Under the pieces are notes generated by a model. It was given only the letters and a program-made list of their open reading frames with translations, did no database searches and had not been told where the DNA came from. Positions 34,167-42,997 of a stretch of DNA of 64,000 nucleotides are shown here, piece after piece. The translations under genes were made by a program, and so were the position numbers. Source of the stretch: Mycobacterium sp. Aquia_213 (GTDB lineage Bacteria > Actinomycetota > Actinomycetes > Mycobacteriales > Mycobacteriaceae); the NCBI RefSeq assembly GCF_026625985.1, contig NZ_CP113116.1:2046001-2110000 (forward strand), read 5' to 3'. Each line of letters opens with the position of its first letter. Within the stretch, counting starts at the first letter, position 1.

Positions 34167-35519
34167 TCAGACGTCGATCGTGTGGAACTTCTCGTCGTCG
34201 GCGAGCACTCGGACGTCGATCAGATCGGGATGCTCGTCCTGGGCATCGGTTGCTTCCTTGATCGCCCTGGCCATCACATCGATCTTTTTTTGTGACCGCG
34301 GCTGGTCGGTAAGTGACGGTCGGGTCTGTGAGGTGGTGAACCACAACGTGAAAGGGGTCGACCGGTCGGCCTGTAGGCGGCCCTCCACCACCGTTTTGAT
34401 CACGGAATTTTCGGGGTTGCCCGATGCCCCGTCGCCGCAGAACACGTAGTGCTCAGCGAGGACCTGGGTGGCGAACTTCATGCTGACGTTGTGCTCGCTG
34501 CCGTGGTGCTGAACCTTCACGACATTGCATCGGAATGGCTTGTCGTCAGTAAGCCGGCCGGCTGCTTTCAGACCGTCGAGCACCTCGGGTTCGGCGGCGT
34601 CACCCGTCAGTAAGCACGTGCGCCCCTTCTCTTCTGCGAGCAGGATGATCGATGCGCGATTCGGTGGGGTGACGTTGGACCCGTCCGCCTCGGCGATGAT
34701 TTGCGTGGCGTTGTCGAGTTTGTCGAGTAGCTCGGTCGACTCTTGCACGGCGGTGCCGAGCGGAACGTCGCCGACGGACAGTCCCTGACCGATTCCTTGG
34801 CCGCCTCGTGCTGCGCCGTGGCCTTTAACCGTTTTGTCGATCCACTTTTGCCAGTCCTGACGCAGCGTGTCGAGGTGCTCCTGCATCGGTCCCAACACGC
34901 TGAGTTTGAGGGCGCCGAGCTTTTCGACATGAATCGGGTCCTGCAGCATGACCATTCCGTCGAAGGGTTTGTTGAACGGAATCGGGACGCCCGCGCCGTC
35001 GATGAGGTTCATCAGGTCCTCACCCTGCGCCATGCTCGTCGCCAGGTTCGCGAGCGCCCGGGCGGCTGGATTCGGCACGTCCTCGATGTTCCCTCCGAAC
35101 GCGATGCCGACCGCGGTGGCCACGGCTTGGGCTAGATTGCCGGCCGGATCCACCAGATCGCCGAGCTGGTTGCGCCACGAGTTATGCCATACCGCTTTGA
35201 TTTCCGGCGGCTTCGGCAGCTTTGGTTCCTTCAGCTTGGCGCGTTCACTGGGGGGACTGGTCGCCTGGCGATGCTCAAAGGCGACCCACTGCCCGAACCC
35301 GTCGAGAAGGGGAATGATGCCACTGATGTGGTCAGCGTCGATGTGGGAAACGACGACCAAGTCAATCGCCTTGTTCGCATCCCGCAGCGAGTCAAGCACC
35401 GGGCGGGTGCCGTCCTCAAAACTGGGAGATCGGCCGCCGTCTATGAGAACCCTTCTGCCTTTTGATGATTCGAGCAGCAGGCAGTCTCCGTCAGTCGCGT
35501 GAAAAGCATGAAGTTTCAT
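34167..35519 (-). CDS. ComEC/Rec2-like metallo-beta-lactamase-fold hydrolase
   Basis: Protein of 450 residues without membrane helices. The MBL core begins at residue 1 (LHAFHATDGDCLLLES, LIDGG), carries the metal motif SHIDADHISG (H59-D61-D63-H64), and later LLTGDAAEPE and VQHHGSEHN. A long central insertion (about 90-300) is unassigned. The fold resembles the soluble MBL domain of ComEC nucleases, so nuclease or phosphodiesterase activity is possible. Its start overlaps the subtilase stop (ATGA). Confidence 0.82.
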   Translation of the reverse strand: MKLHAFHATDGDCLLLESSKGRRVLIDGGRSPSFEDGTRPVLDSLRDANKAIDLVVVSHIDADHISGIIPLLDGFGQWVAFEHRQATSPPSERAKLKEPKLPKPPEIKAVWHNSWRNQLGDLVDPAGNLAQAVATAVGIAFGGNIEDVPNPAARALANLATSMAQGEDLMNLIDGAGVPIPFNKPFDGMVMLQDPIHVEKLGALKLSVLGPMQEHLDTLRQDWQKWIDKTVKGHGAARGGQGIGQGLSVGDVPLGTAVQESTELLDKLDNATQIIAEADGSNVTPPNRASIILLAEEKGRTCLLTGDAAEPEVLDGLKAAGRLTDDKPFRCNVVKVQHHGSEHNVSMKFATQVLAEHYVFCGDGASGNPENSVIKTVVEGRLQADRSTPFTLWFTTSQTRPSLTDQPRSQKKIDVMARAIKEATDAQDEHPDLIDVRVLADDEKFHTIDV

Positions 35520-37516
35520 TGCGCTCCCTGGTTGTATTTGGCTGCCTCTTGCACGCAGCCGTTGGCATTGATGAGTCCGAAGCCCGCGTCGTTGCGCCAG
35601 CTGAAGTCGTGACCGGTCAAGGGCATCGAGGTGGCGCGCATGATGCCCTGCAACTGCGCTGCGGTGAGCAGTCGATTCGCGGAGAGCATCAGCGCTGCCA
35701 CGCCGCAGACAAACGGACTGGCCATGCTGGTCCCGGTCATCGACTTCCACTGTGCGCGTGGGTGAAATCCGCACGCGGCGACCACGTTGGTGCCGTCAGC
35801 ACCTATGTCGGGCTTGCATCTTTTGTCGCGGGTCGGGCCCTTGCTAGAGGTGATGTTGACCTTTTCGCCCTGCGTGTCGATATTGGCCACCGCGATCACT
35901 CGGTCCGGGCATGCCAACGAATTGATCATCCCGTTGTCTGCGAAGGACCCCTCGTCGAAGTAGGAGGGAAAGTCCCAGGCGTTACCAGTGTCGGAGTGTC
36001 GCCGAGGGTCGTCACGTTCGATCCAGGCGTCGAATCGGCCGTCCCGTACGACTATCCCGGTAAGACGCACCGCCCACCGGCCAGGCGCAATCCGGCATTG
36101 GCCGGAATCGCCGTTGCTTCCGGAAAATGGGGACAACGTGATCGAGATCCGATTCAAACCGTTTGACGGGTAGTAGGTCTCGCTGATGATGCTGACCACA
36201 GTTCCGTTGTCGAGAACTTGGTTCAAGGCCTTTTGCGTCGGCCTTATCGCTTGGCTCCAGCTGCCGCCCGGCGGCCTTATTGCCACCTCGAATTGGTCCT
36301 GCGCGCTGTACCAGATCTCCATTTCGTTCTCGGAGACATCACAGAACGTGTCGTTGCCTTCGACGATCCAGATCAGATCCTGGCGCAATCCGGTGGCCAG
36401 GAGCGCGCCGTCCGCGTGGATGCGGCCCGTGATGACGTTGCGATCGTCGGACGTCTCAGGTTTCGTCTGTCCGGCATTGCCGCTCGCCACCGAGATGCAG
36501 CGACCACGGGTTGTCAGGACGCGGTCGATCCATTGCGCGGTGAGGCTTGACGCATCGTGGGCATGCCCGTTAGTGCCCAGGCTGATATTGATCGACACGC
36601 TCAGCGGGAGGCCGTCCGTGCCGAGCTCGGCGGCGAGATCGAGCAGATAGTCGATGGCGTCGGTGACACGCGTGGAGTCGTAGAAACTCGTTGCGGCGGT
36701 ATCGGAGTCTTGGCCGAGGTCAATGAGGACCGCGGCGATGTGTGCGTTGCGGGCCACGCCGAGATTTCCCGCTGCGATCGATGCGACATGGGTGCCATGC
36801 GATCCGGGCACCATCTGGGACTGTGGTTCCAGGCGCGTCGCTGCCATCCTGCGCGCCTTGGCGGCGTCGATTGCCGCGTCCATGTGGCTTTTGCGGATCA
36901 ACGCTCCGTAATTCAGCCCCGCCAGCCCGGGACGACCGGTTTCTGAGGGTGGAGGTCGGGTATCGCCGCCTTGGTCCCAGATCGCTTCGAACCGCGTGTG
37001 ACCCTTGCTCAGAAAATCGGAGTGTGCGAAGTCGAATCCGCCGACGTCGATGATCCCGACCAAGACATCTGCGCCGTACCTGTGCTTCTCTTTGCAGCTG
37101 GCGACGCGACGAGATTCGTCGTGGGGCGCGGTTTCGGTTGGGGACCCGGTCGGATGTGGCGCGCTGAGGGACAGACCGGTCTCGACGTAGGCGACACCGC
37201 GGATCTGCGTTAACCCCGCCGCGCGCACGGCACTGGTCTCGACGATCGCGGTGTTGGCCTTCCATCGCACCCGGCGGGCCTCTTCGGTGACCGCATTTAC
37301 CGCACGTTCGCGACTGCGTTCGTCGAGGTCGGGATCGAGGTGGATGAACAGGCTCATCACGACGTCATCGTCGGGTCCCCGGTCAGGGTCGTTATTGACT
37401 GCGACCGACGGACTCTGTTGGGCGCGGTCGAGATTTGTTTCTGCAGTTGAGGCCGTGATGACTTCGACTTTGGGAGCGAGCCCGACTAATACCGGCTGCT
37501 TATCGGCTTTGATCAT
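35516..37516 (-). CDS. Subtilisin-like S8 peptidase without signal peptide
   Basis: Serine peptidase of 666 residues. Catalytic triad: Asp157 in VGIIDVGGF, His240 in GSHGTHVASIAAG, Ser597 in MTGTSMASPFVCG; oxyanion Asn347 in SVASGNAGQ. Residues 45-135 look like an I9-type pro-region, and an unusual beta-rich insertion of about 200 residues (350-550) lies between the oxyanion Asn and Ser. No signal peptide or membrane helix, so it is probably cytosolic. The start chosen is the second ATG, behind GAGGA. First gene of a three-gene operon. Palindrome copy 2 lies 64 bases upstream. Confidence 0.87.
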   Translation of the reverse strand: MIKADKQPVLVGLAPKVEVITASTAETNLDRAQQSPSVAVNNDPDRGPDDDVVMSLFIHLDPDLDERSRERAVNAVTEEARRVRWKANTAIVETSAVRAAGLTQIRGVAYVETGLSLSAPHPTGSPTETAPHDESRRVASCKEKHRYGADVLVGIIDVGGFDFAHSDFLSKGHTRFEAIWDQGGDTRPPPSETGRPGLAGLNYGALIRKSHMDAAIDAAKARRMAATRLEPQSQMVPGSHGTHVASIAAGNLGVARNAHIAAVLIDLGQDSDTAATSFYDSTRVTDAIDYLLDLAAELGTDGLPLSVSINISLGTNGHAHDASSLTAQWIDRVLTTRGRCISVASGNAGQTKPETSDDRNVITGRIHADGALLATGLRQDLIWIVEGNDTFCDVSENEMEIWYSAQDQFEVAIRPPGGSWSQAIRPTQKALNQVLDNGTVVSIISETYYPSNGLNRISITLSPFSGSNGDSGQCRIAPGRWAVRLTGIVVRDGRFDAWIERDDPRRHSDTGNAWDFPSYFDEGSFADNGMINSLACPDRVIAVANIDTQGEKVNITSSKGPTRDKRCKPDIGADGTNVVAACGFHPRAQWKSMTGTSMASPFVCGVAALMLSANRLLTAAQLQGIMRATSMPLTGHDFSWRNDAGFGLINANGCVQEAAKYNQGAQ

Positions 37517-37579
37517 CAGCATTCCTCGCCTGGGCGGAAAGAATGATCTGATGCTATGACCGTTGCACACGGATTTGGT

Positions 37580-37595
37580 GAGTAGTCGACTACTC
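37580..37595. promoter_or_regulatory. Palindromic operator candidate, copy 2
   Basis: GAGTAGTCGACTACTC, a perfect 16-bp palindrome, 15/16 identical to the inner part of 28941-28958. It lies between the divergent subtilase operon and TPM gene, closest to the subtilase start. Confidence 0.7.
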
Positions 37596-37742
37596 CTTTC
37601 GGTTGCCATTGCCGCGCAGGCACGGGAGATCCCTTGCGGGAACGGCTTATTAACGCGCGGTGAAATCGTTGACACTGCCGGACGGCGGGTCCGGACGATC
37701 GTTCCTCCCAGATGGCCGCCGGCGGCGGGCTAGATTACCCAT

Positions 37743-38660
37743 ATGCGAATTGTTCGCCTGGTGGGTGTGGTCCTGACGATCCTCGCAGCGGGGTTGCCGC
37801 TGGCAATTCCCGCCGGCGCACAACCGCCGTCCAAGCTCACGGATCACATCACCGACAACACCGGGGCGTTGACGGATTCCGATCGGGCAACGGTCAGCTC
37901 GGCAATCGACCGGCTCTATCAGGATCAGCACGTCCAACTGTGGGTGGTCTACGTCGACAACTTCAACAGGTTCAAGCCCGAAAACTGGGCGGACAAAACC
38001 CGCACTGCCAGCGGGATGGACGACCACGACGCGCTGCTGGCCGTGGCCACGAACACCAAGGCGTACGCGTTCTCCGTGCCGGGGAAGGTGCGGGGCCTCA
38101 CCGCTGCCGACTTAAACAGTCTGCGGAGCAACAAGATTGAACCCGCGGTCGGCGCTAAAGACTGGAGCGGGGCGGCGGTCGCGGCGGCGGACGGATTGAA
38201 CCAATCAGCAGTCGTGAACAAGCCATCGCCGGGGTCGTCACACCGGATGTGGCTGATGATCGCGATCGGCGTCATCGTCGTCGTGGTCCTAGTCGTGGTG
38301 GTGCTGCTGTTCCTTCGGGCTCGCCGCCGGCGTGCCGCACCGCCGGTCGCCCCTAGCGATGGGCAGCGCGTTGATTCGTTGGGGCAGGCATTGCCCATCG
38401 CGGACGCCAGATTGCGCCAAATCTCCGCCTACGTCGCCAAACATCGCGAGAACATCGGCGCCGAAGCACGAGCTCGATTCGACGAGGCGAAACGGCATCT
38501 GGCGGCGGCGCACAGCAAGGAAGCGGGCAACGAGTCCGATGCGATTGCCCACGCCAACGCGGCATCGACGCTGGCCGCTCAGGCACAAACGCTGGCAAAC
38601 GCCGACGTGCTAGCTGCACACCGCGCGCCGCGACGTCGAGGCACCACATCCACCCGATGA
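37743..38660 (+). CDS. TPM-domain membrane protein
   Basis: Protein of 305 residues. Signal peptide with cleavage after GAQ; TPM domain (LTDHITDNTGALTDSDRATV, LWVVYVDNF, DALLAVATNTKAYAFSVPG) to about residue 150; one transmembrane helix (MWLMIAIGVIVVVVLVVVVL); then a basic stretch and a cytoplasmic helical, Ala-rich tail. TPM proteins are linked to photosystem repair in plants and to phosphatase-like activity, but the bacterial role is not defined. The mycobacterial homologue I recall (Rv2345) is about twice as long. Confidence 0.78.
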   Translation: MRIVRLVGVVLTILAAGLPLAIPAGAQPPSKLTDHITDNTGALTDSDRATVSSAIDRLYQDQHVQLWVVYVDNFNRFKPENWADKTRTASGMDDHDALLAVATNTKAYAFSVPGKVRGLTAADLNSLRSNKIEPAVGAKDWSGAAVAAADGLNQSAVVNKPSPGSSHRMWLMIAIGVIVVVVLVVVVLLFLRARRRRAAPPVAPSDGQRVDSLGQALPIADARLRQISAYVAKHRENIGAEARARFDEAKRHLAAAHSKEAGNESDAIAHANAASTLAAQAQTLANADVLAAHRAPRRRGTTSTR

Positions 38661-38688
38661 TGAAAAGGCTTGCATACCAACAAGATCG

Positions 38689-39360
38689 TTAGGTTGTGAC
38701 GGCCATCAATTTGTCGCTGCTGTTCCATGACTGAATGAAGAGCGCCAAGGGGATCTGCTCGTCGCGACCCTGGCGGCTGCCGCTGTCGTTGAGGTGTACG
38801 ACGTCGTTGCGGGTGTCGACACCGGTCACGACCACGGTGTGGTCATGGGCCGGGTTTCCCTGCTCGTCTTTCTGGTCGACGGGCTCATGCCAGATGAGTT
38901 CGCTGTTGACGCTGACGAGGACTTTGTGGCCGCCGCCAAGTTGCTCCTCGAGTTCCTCAACGCTGCCGTTGCGAATGGTGGCGCCGACGTTGTAGCGCGC
39001 CAGCAGCGTGGGGATGTCCCTGAACCACATGCCCTGGCCCGAATTCGGGTCCTTGGGATTGGCGGGCCGGGTGTAGATCGGGCCGGGGCCCTGTGAGCTG
39101 GGGGTCGACTGGGCCCTGTCGATGATCTCTTCCTCCGAGGGCGCTACGCCGGTCACTTCGCCGATCACGTCGGCGCTCGACACGAGGGCGCAGTCATCCC
39201 AATACTGCTGATAGCGCCAGTACTTTGCGGCCGCCGCGGGGTCGCCGTACATGGTGCCCGACGTCGCACTGGCCGGGCCGGCCAATCCCAGCGCCACACC
39301 ACTGGCGACGATGGCGACGGCAGCTGTTTTGACGATGGTGGCGATCGTGACGGCCTTCAT
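38689..39360 (-). CDS. Secreted C39-like cysteine peptidase
   Basis: Protein of 223 residues with a signal peptide ending ASA. The papain-like core has Cys57 in WDDCALVSSADVIGE, a His in AHDHTVVVTGVD, and LNDSGS as the third active-site strand, the order seen in C39-like peptidase_C39_2 domains. Secreted to the envelope; substrate unknown. Convergent with the TPM gene. Confidence 0.78.
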   Translation of the reverse strand: MKAVTIATIVKTAAVAIVASGVALGLAGPASATSGTMYGDPAAAAKYWRYQQYWDDCALVSSADVIGEVTGVAPSEEEIIDRAQSTPSSQGPGPIYTRPANPKDPNSGQGMWFRDIPTLLARYNVGATIRNGSVEELEEQLGGGHKVLVSVNSELIWHEPVDQKDEQGNPAHDHTVVVTGVDTRNDVVHLNDSGSRQGRDEQIPLALFIQSWNSSDKLMAVTT

Positions 39361-39455
39361 GGTCTGTCCTTTTTGCTCCCGCCTGGCGCGGAGTGGTTAA
39401 GAAAAGGTTCGGACGTCGGCCTCTTCGGTTTCTCAACGATTCCTTGGAGCGATTG

Positions 39456-39482
39456 GCGGGTTCGAACCCCGCGGAGCCACCA
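39456..39482 (+). repeat. tRNA 3'-end relic
   Basis: GCGGG-TTCGAAC-CCCGC forms a perfect T arm, followed by seven bases GGAGCCA and an encoded CCA. No matching D or anticodon arm lies upstream. It may be an old attachment site or a tRNA fragment left by recombination. Confidence 0.45.
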
Positions 39483-39529
39483 ACGACAAAAACGGATCGG
39501 TCTCGCCCGCCGGACCGTAGGGTTGATGG

Positions 39530-41230
39530 GTGCTGGCAAACGGATCGCTGGTCTGCGGTTACCGCATCCAGGCGGTGCTGGGCAGCGGGGGCATGGGCAC
39601 TGTGTACTTGGCCGCCGACCCGGCATTGCCTCGCCAAATCGCGCTCAAAGTGCTTTCGGCCGAACTGTCGCGCGATCGGGACTTTCGGGCGCGATTCATC
39701 CGCGAAGCCGACACCGCGGCCGCCCTGGCACACCCCCAGATCGTGTCGGTCTACACCCGCGGACAAACCGACGATGGCCAGCTGTGGATCGCGATGCAGT
39801 TCGTCGACGGCACCGACGCCGAGGCCGCGCTGTGCGACGGAACCATGACCCCGCACCGCGCCGTCCACATCATCACGCAGGTGGCCCAGGCGCTCGACTT
39901 CGCCCACGCCAACCACGTCATCCACCGCGACATCAAGCCGGGCAACTTCATGCTCTCCGGCCCCGTCGGCCCAAACGAGCGGGTTCTACTCGGCGACTTC
40001 GGGATTGCTCGCGCTCTTGACGACGTGGGGCTGACCGCCACCGGGGCGGTGGTGGCCACCGTCGGCTACGCCGCACCCGAGGTGCTGTCGAACGGACGCA
40101 TCGACGGCCGGGTCGACATCTATTCGTTGGGCTGCACGCTGTATCGGTTGCTCACGGGCAACACACCTTTCGCGGCGACCAACGGCGCCGCGTCCGTGAT
40201 GATGGCCCACCTGTTCCAACCCCCGCCCCGACCCAGCGACGCGGTGCCTTCGCTGCCTCCCGGCCTCGATCACGTGATTGCGGTCGCGATGGCAAAAGAT
40301 CCTGCCGCCCGGTTCCCGTCGGCGGGCGCACTCGCCGACGCTGCCGTCTTGGCGCTGCACGATCGCAACCGCTTCGCGCCGCTGCCGCCCATCCCCAGTG
40401 GTGACGTCCGCTCCTATCCGCACACCTCGCAGCCGCCGACAATGTCCGCCTGGCCTGGCTCGCCACCGCCCGGGCCGCAACCGCCGGCTACCAAACGCCG
40501 CCGCGGTCTGATCGCGGCCGCGCTGGCCGGCGTGGTGCTGTTGGTCGCCGCGGTCACCGTGCTGGCCTGGCCCGACTCCGCTGGACCAGGCGCCGACTCG
40601 CGCGGGAGCTCTGGATCACCGGGGGTATCGGCGTCGCCGCAGGGGCCGCCGGCCACCAATGTCGCCCCCGCTCAGCTGCGCTCGATCCTGCTGTCGGCGG
40701 CGCAGCTTCCGGTCGCGGCCAATGGGGACCCGCTGGTTCTTGAGCAGGACAGCGCCAGCCTGCTCGACGACTCCGCGGCCGTCGACAACCCGTCATGCCT
40801 AGGCGCCTGGGCCCCCGCGCAGCAGAGCGTGTACGGGCAAGGCGCTTACACGGGCGTGGCCGTACAAACGTTGCGCGGCATGAACGAACAGGCCTGGCAA
40901 GACAGCGTCACCCAAGCGGTTCTCGCTTTCCCCAGCGACAAGGCCGTCAGCGCCCTGACCTCTCAGGAGGGGCAATGGTCTCTATGCGGCGGAAAATCCG
41001 TCACCGTGACCGAACCGGGCGTGCCGGCCAAAACGTGGGACTTCGGCCAGCCCCAGACCACCGCCGGGGTGCTGACACTGGCGGCGACCCTGCGCGGCGG
41101 CGGCTCCTGTCAACACGGAATGATGGTGCGCGGCAACGTCTTAGTCGACATCCGCCAATGCCGTGCTGCGGGAGGGGCCGACATCGCCGCGTTGGTCACG
41201 GCCACCGCGAATAAAGTGCCACGACAATGA
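39530..41230 (+). CDS. PknH-like transmembrane Ser/Thr protein kinase
   Basis: Protein of 566 residues, GTG start. Kinase domain 10-280: glycine loop LGSGGMGTVY, Lys40, HRDIKPGN (132-139), DFG (156-158), APE. A Pro-rich linker precedes one transmembrane helix (326-347). The extracellular part (about 370-566) has four Cys spaced as in the PknH sensor domain (PSCLG, SLCGG, GSCQHG, RQCRA), which forms two disulfides in PknH. Followed by lipoprotein genes with four-base and short gaps, so a sensory operon is likely. Confidence 0.9.
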   Translation: MLANGSLVCGYRIQAVLGSGGMGTVYLAADPALPRQIALKVLSAELSRDRDFRARFIREADTAAALAHPQIVSVYTRGQTDDGQLWIAMQFVDGTDAEAALCDGTMTPHRAVHIITQVAQALDFAHANHVIHRDIKPGNFMLSGPVGPNERVLLGDFGIARALDDVGLTATGAVVATVGYAAPEVLSNGRIDGRVDIYSLGCTLYRLLTGNTPFAATNGAASVMMAHLFQPPPRPSDAVPSLPPGLDHVIAVAMAKDPAARFPSAGALADAAVLALHDRNRFAPLPPIPSGDVRSYPHTSQPPTMSAWPGSPPPGPQPPATKRRRGLIAAALAGVVLLVAAVTVLAWPDSAGPGADSRGSSGSPGVSASPQGPPATNVAPAQLRSILLSAAQLPVAANGDPLVLEQDSASLLDDSAAVDNPSCLGAWAPAQQSVYGQGAYTGVAVQTLRGMNEQAWQDSVTQAVLAFPSDKAVSALTSQEGQWSLCGGKSVTVTEPGVPAKTWDFGQPQTTAGVLTLAATLRGGGSCQHGMMVRGNVLVDIRQCRAAGGADIAALVTATANKVPRQ

Positions 41231-41250
41231 CGCAACACTGGGGGAGATCG

Positions 41251-41739
41251 ATGAACACTTTCGCGCCGGTCATGGCCCGCCTGTGGGCCATCGGTGTAGC
41301 CGCCGCGCTGGCCGCCTCGTGTACGACGGTGACCGGGGGTTCCGCGCAGCCCCAGCGCGGCGGCGTCTCGACTTCGCTGCCCGCCGCCGCCCCGTCCGGT
41401 GGCCCGGCGACACCGGCCCCCTCAGCCACGCCTTCCGCCCAGGATCAGATCCGGGAGACCTTGATGGCGTTTCAGGACGCGTACAACACCCAAAACTGGG
41501 ACGCGTATTTGGAGTTGATGTGTACCGCGATGCGGACTCAATTCAGCGGCACCGCAATCAATTACGTTAAGAAAAGCCGCGCCCAAAACGGCGTCACCAC
41601 GATCAAGAACATCACCAACATCGCGATCACCGGCGATACCGCCGACGCCACATTTGAGGGTCAAAACGAAACGTTGGGCACGCGCACCGTCAGCTTGCCG
41701 TTGAAACTCGAAGACGGCTGGAAAATCTGCAAGGTGTAG
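41251..41739 (+). CDS. Lipoprotein with NTF2-like domain
   Basis: The ATG at 41251, behind GGGGAG, gives 162 residues; an ATG at 41227 overlapping the kinase stop is an alternative. Signal peptide with lipobox ALAASC, a Pro/Ala/Ser-rich linker, then a cystatin/NTF2-like domain (IRETLMAFQDAYNTQNWDAY, VSLPLKLEDGWKICKV, DUF4878-like). Probably anchored outside the membrane beside the kinase sensor. Confidence 0.75.
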   Translation: MNTFAPVMARLWAIGVAAALAASCTTVTGGSAQPQRGGVSTSLPAAAPSGGPATPAPSATPSAQDQIRETLMAFQDAYNTQNWDAYLELMCTAMRTQFSGTAINYVKKSRAQNGVTTIKNITNIAITGDTADATFEGQNETLGTRTVSLPLKLEDGWKICKV

Positions 41740-41751
41740 CCACGGGCCAAA

Positions 41752-42993
41752 ATGAAAAGCACACTGCTGCAAGTACACTCGCTGATCGCCGCCGCACTGC
41801 TCGCGGCCTGTGGCCACACCACCGCCGGCGATGTCACCCGCGCGCACGAGTCAACCTCCGCGGCGCCGGTGAACACTGCCATGCTCGACCCTGGAAAATA
41901 TCCCGTCGCGCCACAGCCGCCGCTGGGCAACGCCGGCAACGACCGTGCGGGGCGACTCGTCGAAGGCCGACGCATGGCTGCCTACGTCGTCGGGCCTTGG
42001 CAGATCGAGCCCACTTTGATCGGCTTAAGCTCTTCCGGTCCGGCCGTCATCGCCGACTCCAAGGGGCTGTCACGCGCGGTGTGGCCGCCGATCAGCGGGG
42101 GCGCCTACAACCTGTCGTTGGTGGTCGGATTCGTCACTGAGCGACAAACCCCGGGCGTCAATCCGCAGATGGCGCTGCGCAATTCCGTGCTGCGATTCGC
42201 CAACCCCGCGGAGGCGTCCCAGGCGGCTCAAAACATGACGACGGCGGCCAGGAATATGCCCCGTGATCCCACCGCCACCCCGATCGTGACGGAGCCGGAA
42301 CGCCCCCTGCCCATTCCCGGACACCCCGAGGCCAGCGGCACGGTGCTGACTTTCCAAGAGGGCGCCCAGACCGTGCGTGAACTCACCGCGCTCACCGCAC
42401 ATGGTCCCTATGTGTTCGTTCAGGTTGTGCGGTGTGCAGCCGGCCCGGACTGTGAAGCCCAACTTGCCGGGCACACACTTGATCGTCAGCTTCCGCTCAT
42501 CGACACCTTCGTGCCGACCGATGCCGTCGAGTTCCCCACGCTTGCACTGGATCCCACTGGTCTTGTCGCTCGCACCTTGCCGCCGCCGGCTGACCAAACC
42601 ACTTCTATGTCCGGGGCCGCCTATCCGCCGGCAGGCGCGCTGCAACTCGAAGACGACCCCGTGCAAATCGGGCCGCTGCTTTCCGCGGCGGGCGTGGACC
42701 TCGTTTCGGTGAACTTGACCACCGTCTACCAGACAAGAGATCCGTCGGCAGCGCAGGCGCTCGCCCAAGGCTACGGCGACTTTGCCGGTAATACGCCTGC
42801 TGCACAAGCGGCTTCACCGGTTCCTGGTCTTCCGGATAGTCACTGCACCCGAGTCGCCGGATCCAACGGTCTCGTTCCCCGCTACTGGTGTCTGGCCGTC
42901 GCAGGCCGCTACACCATCAAAACGGTTGCCCGCCAACTCGACAACGCGCAACATCAGATGGCGGCCCAGTATCGCATCCTGACGGGGAGTTGA
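41752..42993 (+). CDS. Large lipoprotein of a mycobacterial family
   Basis: Protein of 413 residues with lipobox LLAAC. The mature part is mixed alpha/beta with repeated sensor-like segments (NSVLRFANPAEASQAAQNMT, GTVLTFQEGAQTVRELTALT) and a late Cys pair (SHCTR, RYWCLAV). It resembles DUF7373-type actinobacterial lipoproteins. Twelve bases after the previous lipoprotein, so the same transcript. Function unknown. Confidence 0.72.
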   Translation: MKSTLLQVHSLIAAALLAACGHTTAGDVTRAHESTSAAPVNTAMLDPGKYPVAPQPPLGNAGNDRAGRLVEGRRMAAYVVGPWQIEPTLIGLSSSGPAVIADSKGLSRAVWPPISGGAYNLSLVVGFVTERQTPGVNPQMALRNSVLRFANPAEASQAAQNMTTAARNMPRDPTATPIVTEPERPLPIPGHPEASGTVLTFQEGAQTVRELTALTAHGPYVFVQVVRCAAGPDCEAQLAGHTLDRQLPLIDTFVPTDAVEFPTLALDPTGLVARTLPPPADQTTSMSGAAYPPAGALQLEDDPVQIGPLLSAAGVDLVSVNLTTVYQTRDPSAAQALAQGYGDFAGNTPAAQAASPVPGLPDSHCTRVAGSNGLVPRYWCLAVAGRYTIKTVARQLDNAQHQMAAQYRILTGS

Positions 42994-42997
42994 CGAG

